Below are positions 7,936 through 16,536 of a DNA stretch of 64,000 nucleotides, one piece after another. The translations under genes and the position numbers were made by a program. The first letter of the stretch is position 1, and every line of letters begins with the position of its first letter. The notes beneath the pieces are model-generated. The model was given only the letters and a program-made list of their open reading frames with translations, was not told the DNA's origin and searched no databases. The stretch lies in the NCBI GenBank assembly GCA_001899205.1, contig MKVL01000010.1, forward strand, positions 329,914 through 393,913. The letters run 5' to 3'. This stretch comes from Mesorhizobium sp. 65-26 (GTDB lineage Bacteria > Pseudomonadota > Alphaproteobacteria > Rhizobiales > Rhizobiaceae).

Positions 7936-9480
7936 ATGCGGCTTAGCCTCGCGTTTGGTCCATTTCGCATCGACAGGGGAGCCGGGATCCTGTTTCACGG
8001 CGACCAGCCGGCGCCGCTCGGCCAGCGGGCCGTGGCGCTGCTCGCACTGCTGGTGGAGCAGGCGGGCAAGCCGGTTTCAAAACAGGCGCTGATCGAGGCG
8101 GCATGGCCCGCGCAAGCGGTCGAGGACAGCAACCTGACGGTCCAGATCGCGGCGGTGCGGCGGGTGCTGGAAACGATGGCCGGCGGCGGACGCTGGATCG
8201 AGACGCTGCCCCGGCGCGGCTATCGCTATGTCGGGCCCGAGGTGGCGATCGACGGGGGCGACGCGGAGCAGGCAACGGCGAGCCTGGAACTGCCCGGCAA
8301 GCCTTCCGTCGCGGTCCTGCCGTTCTCGAACATGAGCGGCGATCCCGGGCAGGACTATTTCGCCGATGGCGTGGTCGACGACATCATCACCGGGCTGGCG
8401 CGCATCAACTGGCTGTTCGTCATCGCGCGCAATTCGTCCTTCACATACAAGGGCCGCGCCGTCGACGTGAAGCAGGTCGGGCGCGAGCTCGGCGTGCGCT
8501 ATGTGCTCGAAGGCAGCGTGCGCAAGGCCGGCGGCACCGTGCGCGTCACCGGCCAGATGATCGACGCGTCGACGGGCGCCCATGTCTGGGCCGAGCGGTT
8601 CGACCGCGCCTCCGCCGACATTTTCGCCCTGCAGGATGATATCGCGCTTGCCGCCGTCGCGGCCATCGCGCCGAGCCTGCGGCGCGCCGAGATCGAAAGG
8701 GTCAAACGCAAGCGGCCCGACAGCCTCGATGCCTACGACCTCGTTCTGCGAGCCCAGCAGGATGTTGATTCTGGCATGCCCGAACGCGTCACCAGGGCGC
8801 TCGTGCCGCTGGGGCGCGCCATCGAGCTCGACCCGGCCTATGCACTGGCGCACGGCAACGCCGCCATGTGCCATCATTGCCTCTTCCTGCGCGCCGGTCT
8901 GCGTGAAGCCAATCGCGCGGCCTCGATACACCACGCCCGCCAGGCCATCCTGCATGGGCAGGACGATGCCGCCGCGCTGACCCTCGCCGGGTTTTCCCTC
9001 GGCATGGACGGACATGACCGCAAGGCTGCCTTCACCGCGCTGGAGGCGGCGCTCGCCATCAGTCCGTCGTCGGCCCTGACCTACATACTGGGCGGCGTCA
9101 TCCTCGGCTGGGGCGGGGAGGCCGAGGAGGCCATCAAATGGAGCGAACGGGGCATGCGGCTGAGCCCCTTCGATCCATGGGCGTTCGCCGCCTTCGACGC
9201 GCAGGCGATGAGCCATCTGCTGCGCGGGCGCTATGACGATGCCTGCCGCGCCGCCTACAAATCCGTTCAGGCCAACCCCGCCCACAGCATCACCTATGTG
9301 CAACTGGCGGCCGCGCTGGCCATGCTCGGCCGGCTGGACGAGGCAAGGGCCGCAGCCGCGCGGGTGCAAGAGCTGCATCCGACGTTCCGCTACGGACGCC
9401 AGTTCGCCGCCGTAAACTGCTCTCCCGCGCTCGCCCAATGCCTGGGCGAGGCGCTGCAGGCCGCCGGCCTGCCGGAATAG
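7936..9480 (+). CDS. winged-helix/TolB-like/TPR transcriptional regulator
   Basis: A 514-residue protein. Residues 1-100 form an OmpR-type winged helix (PVSKQALIEAAWPAQAVEDS ending RWIETLPRRGYRYVG). Residues 120-235 form a TolB-like N-terminal domain (SVAVLPFSNMSGDPGQDYFA, then GRELGVRYVLEGSVRK). Residues 265-490 carry TPR-like helices (LGRAIELDPAYALAHGNAAM and GRLDEARAAAARVQELHP). This is the architecture of CadC-like or adenylate-cyclase-type TPR regulators in rhizobia; no transmembrane segment or cyclase domain is seen. It is a close paralogue of the partial gene at 1-694. It is divergent from the cupin gene; the ligand is unknown. Confidence 0.9.
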   Translation: MRLSLAFGPFRIDRGAGILFHGDQPAPLGQRAVALLALLVEQAGKPVSKQALIEAAWPAQAVEDSNLTVQIAAVRRVLETMAGGGRWIETLPRRGYRYVGPEVAIDGGDAEQATASLELPGKPSVAVLPFSNMSGDPGQDYFADGVVDDIITGLARINWLFVIARNSSFTYKGRAVDVKQVGRELGVRYVLEGSVRKAGGTVRVTGQMIDASTGAHVWAERFDRASADIFALQDDIALAAVAAIAPSLRRAEIERVKRKRPDSLDAYDLVLRAQQDVDSGMPERVTRALVPLGRAIELDPAYALAHGNAAMCHHCLFLRAGLREANRAASIHHARQAILHGQDDAAALTLAGFSLGMDGHDRKAAFTALEAALAISPSSALTYILGGVILGWGGEAEEAIKWSERGMRLSPFDPWAFAAFDAQAMSHLLRGRYDDACRAAYKSVQANPAHSITYVQLAAALAMLGRLDEARAAAARVQELHPTFRYGRQFAAVNCSPALAQCLGEALQAAGLPE

Positions 9481-9498
9481 CAGGATGCCGTGAGCCGG

Positions 9499-9939
9499 CT
9501 AGCGGAGCGAGATGCTCATGCCGCTGAGGTCGGCGTTGACCTGCAGGCCCACCTGCCTGCCGGTCAGCTCAAGCTTGGCGCCCTTGTCATTGGTCATGAT
9601 GATGACCTGGGCTCCCTTGCCGATGGCGCCGCCGCCGCCAGCCGCCCCATAGACACCGGTGACGTCCTTGGCACGGCGAATGTTGCGGACGGTGCCCTGG
9701 AAGTAGGTCTTGGACACCCCGAAGGCGAGACCGCCGGAGACTGCGCCGATCGAGATGGGGTAGCGGCGGCCGTGGAATGTCAGCGTGCCCTCGCCACCGG
9801 CGCCGCCGATGAAGAAGGCCGCCTTGTAGATGGCGAAACGGATCGTGCCGCTGTCGGCATGCGCGACGCTGGCAAAACCCATTCCCGCGATGGCGACAGC
9901 GGCAAAGGCGGCTGAACGGAATCCGGACGAAATCTGCAT
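9499..9939 (-). CDS. secreted conserved protein of unknown function
   Basis: The 146-residue product starts MQISSGFRSAAFAAVAIAGM with a signal peptide cleaved near VAHADSG. The mature part is Gly-rich with alternating hydrophobic residues (AAFFIGGAGGEGTLTFHGRR and VQVNADLSGMSISL), suggesting a beta-rich periplasmic or outer-membrane-associated protein. The ATG at 9937-9939 is preferred to the longer frame because GGGAGC lies at correct spacing and the signal peptide begins there. The pattern resembles conserved rhizobial secreted proteins, but I cannot assign a named family. Confidence 0.75.
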   Translation of the reverse strand: MQISSGFRSAAFAAVAIAGMGFASVAHADSGTIRFAIYKAAFFIGGAGGEGTLTFHGRRYPISIGAVSGGLAFGVSKTYFQGTVRNIRRAKDVTGVYGAAGGGGAIGKGAQVIIMTNDKGAKLELTGRQVGLQVNADLSGMSISLR

Positions 9940-10133
9940 GTGAGAGCTCCCTCTAGGGCGACACCTGCCCACCTGTCGGGCACCTCGGCGTCGTAAACGA
10001 TTGAACAGTCTGGGCCGTGATTTGTTCCAGGCAAGCGAACGGAATCAGACTGTGGCAAGGCTCGCCACGAAACGAGGCGGCCTCATGTCCGGCGACATGC
10101 CTTGCCGGGTATATTTTCCCTCGCGCGCTCCGG

Positions 10134-10304
10134 TCAGGGACGCCGGAGGAACAGGAGATAGAAGGCGCCAAAGAGCAGGACAATCGCGACGTTCACCGTC
10201 AGCCGTTCCCAGAACCGACCCCTGAGGAACAGGAAATCGACACTGACGATGACAGTGATCATCACCAGCACGTAAAGCGTCACAGCCAGGCGACTGCCCG
10301 TCAT
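10134..10304 (-). CDS. small membrane protein, two predicted TM helices
   Basis: A 56-residue protein (MTGSRLAVTLYVLVMITVIV onwards) with two hydrophobic helices separated by the basic turn LRGRFWERL, ending in LLFLRRP. The start at 10302-10304 follows an excellent AAGGAGG ribosome binding site. Function unknown; such two-helix proteins are common in rhizobia and are often annotated as hypothetical. It lies 129 bp beyond the stop of the histidine kinase gene on the same strand. Confidence 0.7.
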   Translation of the reverse strand: MTGSRLAVTLYVLVMITVIVSVDFLFLRGRFWERLTVNVAIVLLFGAFYLLFLRRP

Positions 10305-10433
10305 GGCGGGCCTCCTTCTTGTGTGGCTCGCTCGCAGGATAGAAGGTAGCGCGCTCTGAGGGGGGTGCAAGATCGGAGCGTATCCGGCACGGCTAAGCCT
10401 GAAGTTGCGCTCGATGGCCTCGTCGAGACCCGT

Positions 10434-11909
10434 TCACTCGACGATGACGTTGCCGACCGGCGCCGTAAGCGTCCACCGCAGAAAGCCGGGAAGGCGTTCC
10501 AGGGAGGCGCTCCCGGAGAGGCTGGTGGGCACCACGCGCTGGAGGACGACGCTGCCGAAACCGCCATTGGGCTCGATCTCGACCAGCGGGGCCTGACGCG
10601 ATGAGCGTTCCTCCCAGACCAGCTCGAAATCGGTCTTGCCCTCGGGTGTGGTCGACACCCGCCAGGTCACCCGGACCGTTCCGGCGTCGGCCGACAGGGC
10701 GCCGTATTTCGTGGCGTTGGTGCCGAGCTCGTGCAGCGCCATGCCGATGTTCTGGACCGCGTTGGAGCGCAGCGTCACGTCCGGACCGGAAGGCAAGACG
10801 CGATGCTCGTGCGCGAAGGGTTTCATATGCTCGTGCACGAGGTCCGCCATGCTGGCGCCGATCCAGTCGTTCGACACCAGAAGATCGTGCGACCGCGACA
10901 GCGCCATGATGCGCTCTCGGATCTGGCTTTCGAAGGCGCGCGGATCGGTCGCCCGCTTGCTCGTCTCGCGGATCATCGACAGCACCACCGCGTACTGGTT
11001 CTTCACGCGGTGGTTCACCTCGCGCATCAGCACCAGTATGTGCCGCTCGGCCGCCCTCTTGGCGGTGATGTCGGCGGCCATGCCGAACCATTCGACGACG
11101 GCGCCGTCGTCGCCGAGGATCGGAATGGCGCGTGACGAGGTCCAGCCTTCGCCGCCATCGGCGCGCCGAACCCTGTGCTCAAGCTGGAAAACGCCGCGTT
11201 CGGCGATGGCGCGGTCGATGGCGGCGCGCACGCCCGGCTGGTCTTCAGGGAAGAGATGGTCGTCCATCCATCGGATCGCCGGTCCCTGACCATCCGACAG
11301 GAAACCGCGTCCGTCCAACTCATGCATCTCCTGCCAGTCGGGGCTCATGCGGTACACCACGTCGGAGCTGGCGGTCACCAGGGCGCGGAACCGCTGCTCG
11401 CTCTCGCGCAGCCTGGCAGCGGCAAGCACCCGCGCCGTGGTCTCCGAGACGATGCACAGCACCGCCTCGACGGTTCCGTCCTGTGCCCTGACCGCGGAAT
11501 AGGAAATGTCGAAATAGACGGTCTCGCCGCCCGTGTCCGATCGTTCGATGTAGAAGGGGCGGTCCTTGGCCGAGAAGGTCTCGCCGGTCCTCAGCACGCC
11601 GCCCAGCAACGGTTCGAGGTCGTCCCACAACTCCGCCCAGTTTTCCCTGGCGGGGCGCCCGAGCGCGCGCGGATGCTTGTCGCCGATGGTCGGCGCGTAA
11701 GCGTCGTTATAGAGGGCGACGAACTCCGGACCGCAGAAAAGAACGATCTCGGCCTCTGCGGCCAGCATGAGGTCGACCGTCGTCCGCAGGCTCGGCGTCC
11801 ACGCCTCGGTAGGCCCCAGCGGGCTCTCCTGCCAGTGGTGTCCCCGGATCAGGCCGGCGACTTCGCCGCTTCCCCGAGGCCAAAGTGTTTGAAGGTGCCT
11901 CTCCGCCAT
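10434..11909 (-). CDS. PAS-containing HWE-family sensor histidine kinase
   Basis: The 491-residue protein has an N-terminal PAS/GAF-like region (about 20-150), a second PAS at about 165-290 (ERGVFQLEHRVRRADGGEG, AVVEWFGMAADITAKRAAER), and an HWE-type kinase core. The phospho-acceptor box is MREVNHRVKNQYAV, the N-box is MALHELGTNATKYGALS, and the family-defining W-x-E appears in FELVWEERS. No transmembrane segment is visible, so it is probably cytosolic. The ATG at 11907-11909 is preferred because the longer upstream frame is not protein-like. No response regulator is adjacent, so its partner is unknown. It is divergent from the ABC exporter at 12037. Confidence 0.9.
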   Translation of the reverse strand: MAERHLQTLWPRGSGEVAGLIRGHHWQESPLGPTEAWTPSLRTTVDLMLAAEAEIVLFCGPEFVALYNDAYAPTIGDKHPRALGRPARENWAELWDDLEPLLGGVLRTGETFSAKDRPFYIERSDTGGETVYFDISYSAVRAQDGTVEAVLCIVSETTARVLAAARLRESEQRFRALVTASSDVVYRMSPDWQEMHELDGRGFLSDGQGPAIRWMDDHLFPEDQPGVRAAIDRAIAERGVFQLEHRVRRADGGEGWTSSRAIPILGDDGAVVEWFGMAADITAKRAAERHILVLMREVNHRVKNQYAVVLSMIRETSKRATDPRAFESQIRERIMALSRSHDLLVSNDWIGASMADLVHEHMKPFAHEHRVLPSGPDVTLRSNAVQNIGMALHELGTNATKYGALSADAGTVRVTWRVSTTPEGKTDFELVWEERSSRQAPLVEIEPNGGFGSVVLQRVVPTSLSGSASLERLPGFLRWTLTAPVGNVIVE

Positions 11910-12036
11910 AGGCGCATTAACGCGCGACACTGCTAATGTATCCGTCGCCAGAGCGCGAAATCTCGCTTTGCGATCGCAATCGCATCGACATGCTTGAAGG
12001 CGTGAAACCTTCTGTTTTTTCGACCGTTGTCGGCTG

Positions 12037-14106
12037 ATGCCCACGGTGAAGCCAAAACCGAACCCCGCCAGCGGTACCAAACCGCGCGGCGCCCGCAAGC
12101 TCCGGCTCGTCAAGTCACGGCCGAACAAAACGCGCCCGCTGAACTCGCGGGAAGAGCAGGCTCCAGAAGAAAAGGCGGCCGAAAAGGGCATGTCCGCGCC
12201 CGAAGCCGCATCGGAAGTGGTCGGCCATGCGGCGCCGCCGCCGGAGGCTGTCGAGCCGGATCCGCGGATGACGCCCGAAGAGGCCGAGCAGGCGCGCAGG
12301 AAATACTTGCTGCGGCGCTTCTGGATCAGCGGGCGCGGCTACTGGAGCCAGCGCGGCGACAGACTCGCCTGGCCGCTCACGGTCGGGCTCGTGACGCTGA
12401 TCTGTGTCAATGTCGGTTTCCAGTACGGCATCAATGTGTGGAACCGTGCGATCTTCGACGCCATCGAGCAGCACAATGCGCACACCGTCTATGTGCTGAG
12501 CGCCGTCTTCCTGCCTCTGGTGGCCGGCAGCATCAGCCTCGTGGTCGCGCAGGTCTACCTGCGCATGACGATCCAGCGCCGCTGGCGCTCGTGGCTCACC
12601 ACCTCGGTCATCGCGCGCTGGCTGGCCAATGGCCGCTACTACCAGCTCAACCTCGTCAAGGGCGACCACCAGAACCCGGAAGCGCGGCTCTCGGAGGATT
12701 TGCGTGTCGCCACCGAGTCGCCCGTCGATTTCGTCGCTGGCGTCATCTCGGCCTTTCTTTCGGCCTCCACCTTCATCGTCGTGCTGTGGACGATCGGCGG
12801 CGCGCTGACCGTCACGCTTGGCGGCTCGACCGTCACCGTGCCCGGCTTCCTGGTGATAACGGCGGTGATCTACGCCGCGATCACCTCCACCTCGATGTTC
12901 GTCATCGGCCGCCATTTCGTCGAGCTCTCCGAGAAGAAGAACCAGGCCGAGGCCGAATTCCGCTACGTTCTGACGCGCGTGCGGGAGAACGGCGAGAGCA
13001 TCGCCCTGCTGGGCGGCGAGGACGAGGAGAACGCCGGCATCGACAGGACGTTCGCCGGGGTCCTGAAGCGCTGGGCGCGGCTCACCGGCCAGCACATGCG
13101 CACGGCGCTGGTTTCGCAAGGGTCGAGCCTGTTCGCGCCTGTCGTGCCCGTGCTCCTGTGCGCGCCGAAATTCCTCGATGGCTCGATGTCGCTCGGGCAG
13201 GTCATGCAGGCCGCGTCTGCCTTCGCCATCGTGCAGGGCGCGTTCGGCTGGCTGGTCGACAACTATCCGCGTCTTGCCGACTGGAACGCCTCGGCGCGCC
13301 GCGTCGCCTCGCTGATGATGTCGCTCGACGGGCTGGAACGCGCAGAGAGCAGCGACGAGCTTGGGCGTATCCAGCGTGGCCGGACCGAAGGCGACACGAT
13401 GCTCTCCCTCGACAATCTCTCCGTGACGCTCGACGACGGCACTTCCGTGGTGAAGGAGACCGAGGTGGCCGTCCAGCCGGGCGAGCGTGTGCTGGTGTCG
13501 GGCGAATCCGGCTCGGGCAAGTCGACGCTGGTGCGCGCGATCGCCGGGCTTTGGCCATGGGGCAGCGGCAGCGTGAACTTCCATCCCGACAAGCGGCTGT
13601 TCATGCTGCCGCAACGCCCCTACATCCCCTCGGGCACGCTGCGCCGGGCGGTCGCCTATCCCGGCGCGGCCGACCAGTGGACGGTCGGGCAGGTCGGGGC
13701 CGCGCTCGAGAAGGTGGGCCTGGGCTTCCTCGCCGACCGCATCGCGGAAGATGCGCCGTGGGACCAGACGCTTTCGGGCGGCGAGAAGCAGAGGCTGGCC
13801 TTCGCGCGCCTCCTGCTGCACCGCCCCGACATCATCGTGCTCGACGAGGCGACCTCGGCGCTCGACGAGAAGAGCCAGGACAGGATGATGGAGACGCTGA
13901 TCCACGAGCTGCCCGACGTCACCATCGTCAGCGTGGCCCACCGCGCCGAACTCGAAGCCTTCCACACCCGCAAGATCACGCTCGAACGACGCGAGGACGG
14001 CGCCAAGCTGGTCAGCGACGTCGACCTCATTCCGCGCAAACGCAAGCGCGGCCTGCTGCAACGCGCCCTGTGGGGTAGCGGCGCGCGGGGCGGGAAGGCG
14101 GCGTGA
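12037..14106 (+). CDS. SbmA/BacA-like ABC transporter, fused permease and ATPase
   Basis: A 689-residue half-transporter. A charged N-terminal extension of about 85 residues precedes a membrane domain (about 105-330) with the SbmA/BacA-like segment FQYGINVWNRAIFDAIEQHN and RWRSWLT. The C-terminal nucleotide-binding domain has Walker A GESGSGKST near 489, signature LSGGEKQRLAFARL near 579, and Walker B IIVLDEATSALDE near 603. This matches the ABC_membrane_2 group (YddA, peroxisomal ABCD-like). Relatives move peptides, cobalamin or fatty acyl compounds. A downstream ATG (GMSAPEAA) could be the real start, since the first 50 residues are low complexity. Confidence 0.9.
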   Translation: MPTVKPKPNPASGTKPRGARKLRLVKSRPNKTRPLNSREEQAPEEKAAEKGMSAPEAASEVVGHAAPPPEAVEPDPRMTPEEAEQARRKYLLRRFWISGRGYWSQRGDRLAWPLTVGLVTLICVNVGFQYGINVWNRAIFDAIEQHNAHTVYVLSAVFLPLVAGSISLVVAQVYLRMTIQRRWRSWLTTSVIARWLANGRYYQLNLVKGDHQNPEARLSEDLRVATESPVDFVAGVISAFLSASTFIVVLWTIGGALTVTLGGSTVTVPGFLVITAVIYAAITSTSMFVIGRHFVELSEKKNQAEAEFRYVLTRVRENGESIALLGGEDEENAGIDRTFAGVLKRWARLTGQHMRTALVSQGSSLFAPVVPVLLCAPKFLDGSMSLGQVMQAASAFAIVQGAFGWLVDNYPRLADWNASARRVASLMMSLDGLERAESSDELGRIQRGRTEGDTMLSLDNLSVTLDDGTSVVKETEVAVQPGERVLVSGESGSGKSTLVRAIAGLWPWGSGSVNFHPDKRLFMLPQRPYIPSGTLRRAVAYPGAADQWTVGQVGAALEKVGLGFLADRIAEDAPWDQTLSGGEKQRLAFARLLLHRPDIIVLDEATSALDEKSQDRMMETLIHELPDVTIVSVAHRAELEAFHTRKITLERREDGAKLVSDVDLIPRKRKRGLLQRALWGSGARGGKAA

Positions 14107-14187
14107 GGGCGAGGGGTGGGCGCAACCTGTATGCGTCGATAGGGCCGGCCTCCTGCCGCATCGGCCAGCAAATCGCGTGGCCCCTTG

Positions 14188-14754
14188 TCAGCGCATTGCC
14201 GCGCGTATGCGTGCCAGCTCCTCAGCCGCTACAAGGTCGAATGGCTCGAAGCTCTTTTCCGCGCGGGCGAGGATCACCGCGCCTTCGCTGGCCGAAATCA
14301 GGGTCACCGCGATACCCGGCGCGCGCTCCTCGGGGATGCCGCCTTCTGCCAGCAGCCGGGCGAGGCGGTCGCGCCAACTTCGAAATGTCTCGGAAGCGCG
14401 CGCCACAAGCTCCGGCGCGTCTGTCGCCACCGTCACCGCCGCTACAGCGCAGCCGGCGCCGAAGTTCGATCGTTCCAGCACCAGGCGCCAGAGTTGAAGA
14501 AATGCCTTCGCGACCTCGTCGGCGGCGCGTCCCTCCAACTGCTCCAGGGCGGCGATCGCTCTTTCGCCGGCAAGCGCCACCGCCGCCAGCACCAATTCGT
14601 CCTTGCCGCCGGGAAAATGGTGATAGAGCGAGCCGCGCGGGGCGCCGGACGCCTCGAGTACCTCGCTGAAGGACGCACCTTGCAAGCCTTTCTGGGCGAG
14701 CAGGATCGCTGCTCGTTCGATCATCTTCTGACGCGTATCTCTTGCCATGTTCAT
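14188..14754 (-). CDS. TetR family transcriptional repressor
   Basis: A 188-residue protein. The TetR HTH lies at residues 8-55 (RQKMIERAAILLAQKGLQGA and SGAPRGSLYHHFPGGKDELV); the C-terminal domain resembles the LmrA/YxaF-type TetR ligand domain. The start could also be the ATG two codons downstream (14748). There is no clear ribosome binding site, and the first operator palindrome begins four bases upstream of the ATG, so the gene may be autorepressed from a leader-poor transcript. It is divergent from the tautomerase gene, the likely target. Confidence 0.92.
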   Translation of the reverse strand: MNMARDTRQKMIERAAILLAQKGLQGASFSEVLEASGAPRGSLYHHFPGGKDELVLAAVALAGERAIAALEQLEGRAADEVAKAFLQLWRLVLERSNFGAGCAVAAVTVATDAPELVARASETFRSWRDRLARLLAEGGIPEERAPGIAVTLISASEGAVILARAEKSFEPFDLVAAEELARIRAAMR

Positions 14755-14757
14755 TGA

Positions 14758-14775
14758 CTATGACGGTCGTCATAG
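14758..14775. promoter_or_regulatory. palindromic operator, copy 1 (TetR-tautomerase intergenic)
   Basis: CTATGACG-GT-CGTCATAG is a perfect inverted repeat with 8-bp arms and a 2-bp spacer. A second near-identical copy lies 26 bp away, centre to centre. Both sit in the 63-bp gap between the divergent TetR and tautomerase genes, the expected place for TetR operators. Confidence 0.8.
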
Positions 14776-14784
14776 TATAGCAAC

Positions 14785-14800
14785 TATGACGATCGTCATA
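14785..14800. promoter_or_regulatory. palindromic operator, copy 2 (TetR-tautomerase intergenic)
   Basis: TATGACGATCGTCATA is a perfect 16-bp palindrome. It shares TATGACG/CGTCATA arms with copy 1, and only the two central bases differ. It ends 17 bp before the tautomerase ATG, so occupancy could block transcription of that gene. Confidence 0.8.
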
Positions 14801-14817
14801 ATTTGGAGAGAGCGGAT

Positions 14818-15240
14818 ATGCCCATGATCGATATTTACCTGCCGAAGGGGATCGTTCGGGACACGCGACAGTTGGCCATCGATGCTGCCTCAACGGTGAA
14901 ATCCGTGGAGGGCGTGCCGGACATACCCATGTTCAGGCAGAACACCGCGGCGTTCGTGCATGAGATCGACAGCTCGTCCATGGCCGACGTCGACGGGGAT
15001 GCCCATCACGTACGCGTCCAGGTTCTGACAAATGCCGGGGCGCTCGACCGTGAAAAGCAGATCGCCGTTGTCAGGCGGCTGACTGATCTTGTCGCTGCCG
15101 CGGCGAACGATGCTGACCTCGTCGACCGCACCTGGGTGCTGTTGACGGAGGCCGCGCCAGGCGGCTGGGGACTTTGGGGTCATGCTCATACCAACGAGGA
15201 GATCGTTGCCGCCGCGCGTGCGCGGTTGTCAAAGGGCTGA
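14818..15240 (+). CDS. tautomerase (4-OT/MIF-like) family protein
   Basis: A 140-residue protein starting MPMIDIYLPKG. Removal of Met would expose Pro1, the catalytic base of the tautomerase superfamily. The chain is about twice the usual 4-oxalocrotonate tautomerase subunit, and C-terminal WVLLTEAAPGGWGLWGHAHT resembles the second beta-alpha-beta unit of fused tautomerases. The ATG at 14818 follows GGAGAGAG; a TTG at 14803 is rejected. It is controlled by position by the divergent TetR gene through two operators. The physiological substrate is unknown. Confidence 0.85.
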   Translation: MPMIDIYLPKGIVRDTRQLAIDAASTVKSVEGVPDIPMFRQNTAAFVHEIDSSSMADVDGDAHHVRVQVLTNAGALDREKQIAVVRRLTDLVAAAANDADLVDRTWVLLTEAAPGGWGLWGHAHTNEEIVAAARARLSKG

Positions 15241-15367
15241 AACCGGGTCCGTCTGTCCGCCCACCCCAGGAGATGTGGCCGGCAGACGCGCCTCGTCACC
15301 CGAAGCCTGTTGACCGGCGCCCCGTCTTCGCATCAGGCTGGCGGCTTCATCGGGAGCAGGACGAAGC

Positions 15368-16516
15368 GTGACCCTTACCAATCGAGACATTGTCGAGCTG
15401 ACGGCGTGGCGCCGCCGGCTGCACCAGAACCCGGAGATCTCCAACGAGGAGGAAAGGACGGCCGGCGAGGTCGTCGGCTTCCTAGCCGACACCGCGCCCG
15501 ACAAGATGCTGACCGGGCTCGGCGGCCATGGCGTCGCGGCGGTGTACGACAGCGGCCGACAGGGGCCTACCGTGCTGTTCCGCTCGGAGCTCGACGCGTT
15601 GCCGATCCACGAGCTTTCCGGTGTCGAGCATGCCTCGCTGGTGCCGGGCAAGTCGCATATGTGCGGCCATGACGGGCACACCGCCATCCTCGCCTCGCTC
15701 GGCCGGCAGTTCGGGCGCCAGAGGCCGGCGCGGGGGCGCGTCGTGCTGATGTTCCAGCCGGCGGAAGAGACCGGCAACGGCGCGGCCGGCGTGGTGGCCG
15801 ATCCGCGCTTCGGCGAGATCGCGCCCGATTTCGCCTTCTCGCTGCACAATCTGCCGGGCGTGCCGTTCGGCGAGGTGCGGGTCAAGGCCGGTGTGGTGAA
15901 CTGCGCCTCGCGCGGCATGCGCATTGTGCTCGAGGGCAAGACCGCGCATTCCTCCATGCCCGAGACCGGAATCTCGCCGATGCTGGCGATCAGCCAGTTG
16001 ATGCCGGCGCTGCCGGCGCTGGGGCGCGGCACCTTCGCCGATGACGATTTCAGCATGGTCACAGTCACCCATGCTGCGATGGGCGAGGCCGTGTTCGGCA
16101 TCGCGCCCGCCCATGCCGAGGTGTGGGCGACGCTGCGCACGCGCCGCGACGAGCGCATGGCCGAACTGGTCGCGGCGGTGGAGGCGCTGGCGGCAAGGAT
16201 CGCCGCCGAGCATCGGCTTGCCGCCAGCCACGATTATCACGAGGTCTTCGTCGCAAGCGTCAACGCGCCCGACGCTGTGGGCCATCTCGAACGCGCGCTC
16301 GACGAGGAGGGCGTGCCGCGCGGCGAGGAAGCGCTGCCGATGCGCGCCTCGGAGGATTTCGGCATCTTCGGCCACAACGCCGCCTCGGCGATGTTCTTCC
16401 TCGGCGCCGGCGAGCGTCACCCGGCGCTGCACAATCCCGATTACGACTTTCCCGACGACCTCATTCCGATCGGCTCGCGGATCTTCATGCGCGCGGCGCG
16501 CAACATACTGGGCTGA
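15368..16516 (+). CDS. M20 family metallo-amidohydrolase
   Basis: The 382-residue enzyme shows the M20D (hippurate hydrolase/IAA-amino acid hydrolase-like) pattern: RRRLHQNPEISNEE at the N-terminus, the metal-binding MCGHDGHTAIL, the catalytic PAEETGNGAAG and the C-terminal SEDFGIF and HNPDYDF. The start is GTG at 15368, with GGAGCAGGA upstream. The family cleaves amide bonds of N-acyl amino acids. The gene converges on the serine hydrolase at 16537, with 20 bp between stops, and may belong functionally to the catabolic island that follows. Confidence 0.92.
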   Translation: MTLTNRDIVELTAWRRRLHQNPEISNEEERTAGEVVGFLADTAPDKMLTGLGGHGVAAVYDSGRQGPTVLFRSELDALPIHELSGVEHASLVPGKSHMCGHDGHTAILASLGRQFGRQRPARGRVVLMFQPAEETGNGAAGVVADPRFGEIAPDFAFSLHNLPGVPFGEVRVKAGVVNCASRGMRIVLEGKTAHSSMPETGISPMLAISQLMPALPALGRGTFADDDFSMVTVTHAAMGEAVFGIAPAHAEVWATLRTRRDERMAELVAAVEALAARIAAEHRLAASHDYHEVFVASVNAPDAVGHLERALDEEGVPRGEEALPMRASEDFGIFGHNAASAMFFLGAGERHPALHNPDYDFPDDLIPIGSRIFMRAARNILG

Positions 16517-16536
16517 GCCCGCCCCGGGGTGCTGAT

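Noticed and set aside
8077-9438. A 453-codon minus-strand frame opposite the winged-helix/TolB/TPR regulator
   Set aside because: It is an antisense shadow: the plus-strand frame has clear wHTH, TolB-like and TPR motifs.
12115-14061. A long minus-strand frame opposite the SbmA/BacA-like transporter, and a second plus-strand frame overlapping it
   Set aside because: The frame with Walker A, LSGGEKQ and Walker B motifs is the real gene; the others are Arg/Asp/His-rich shadows.
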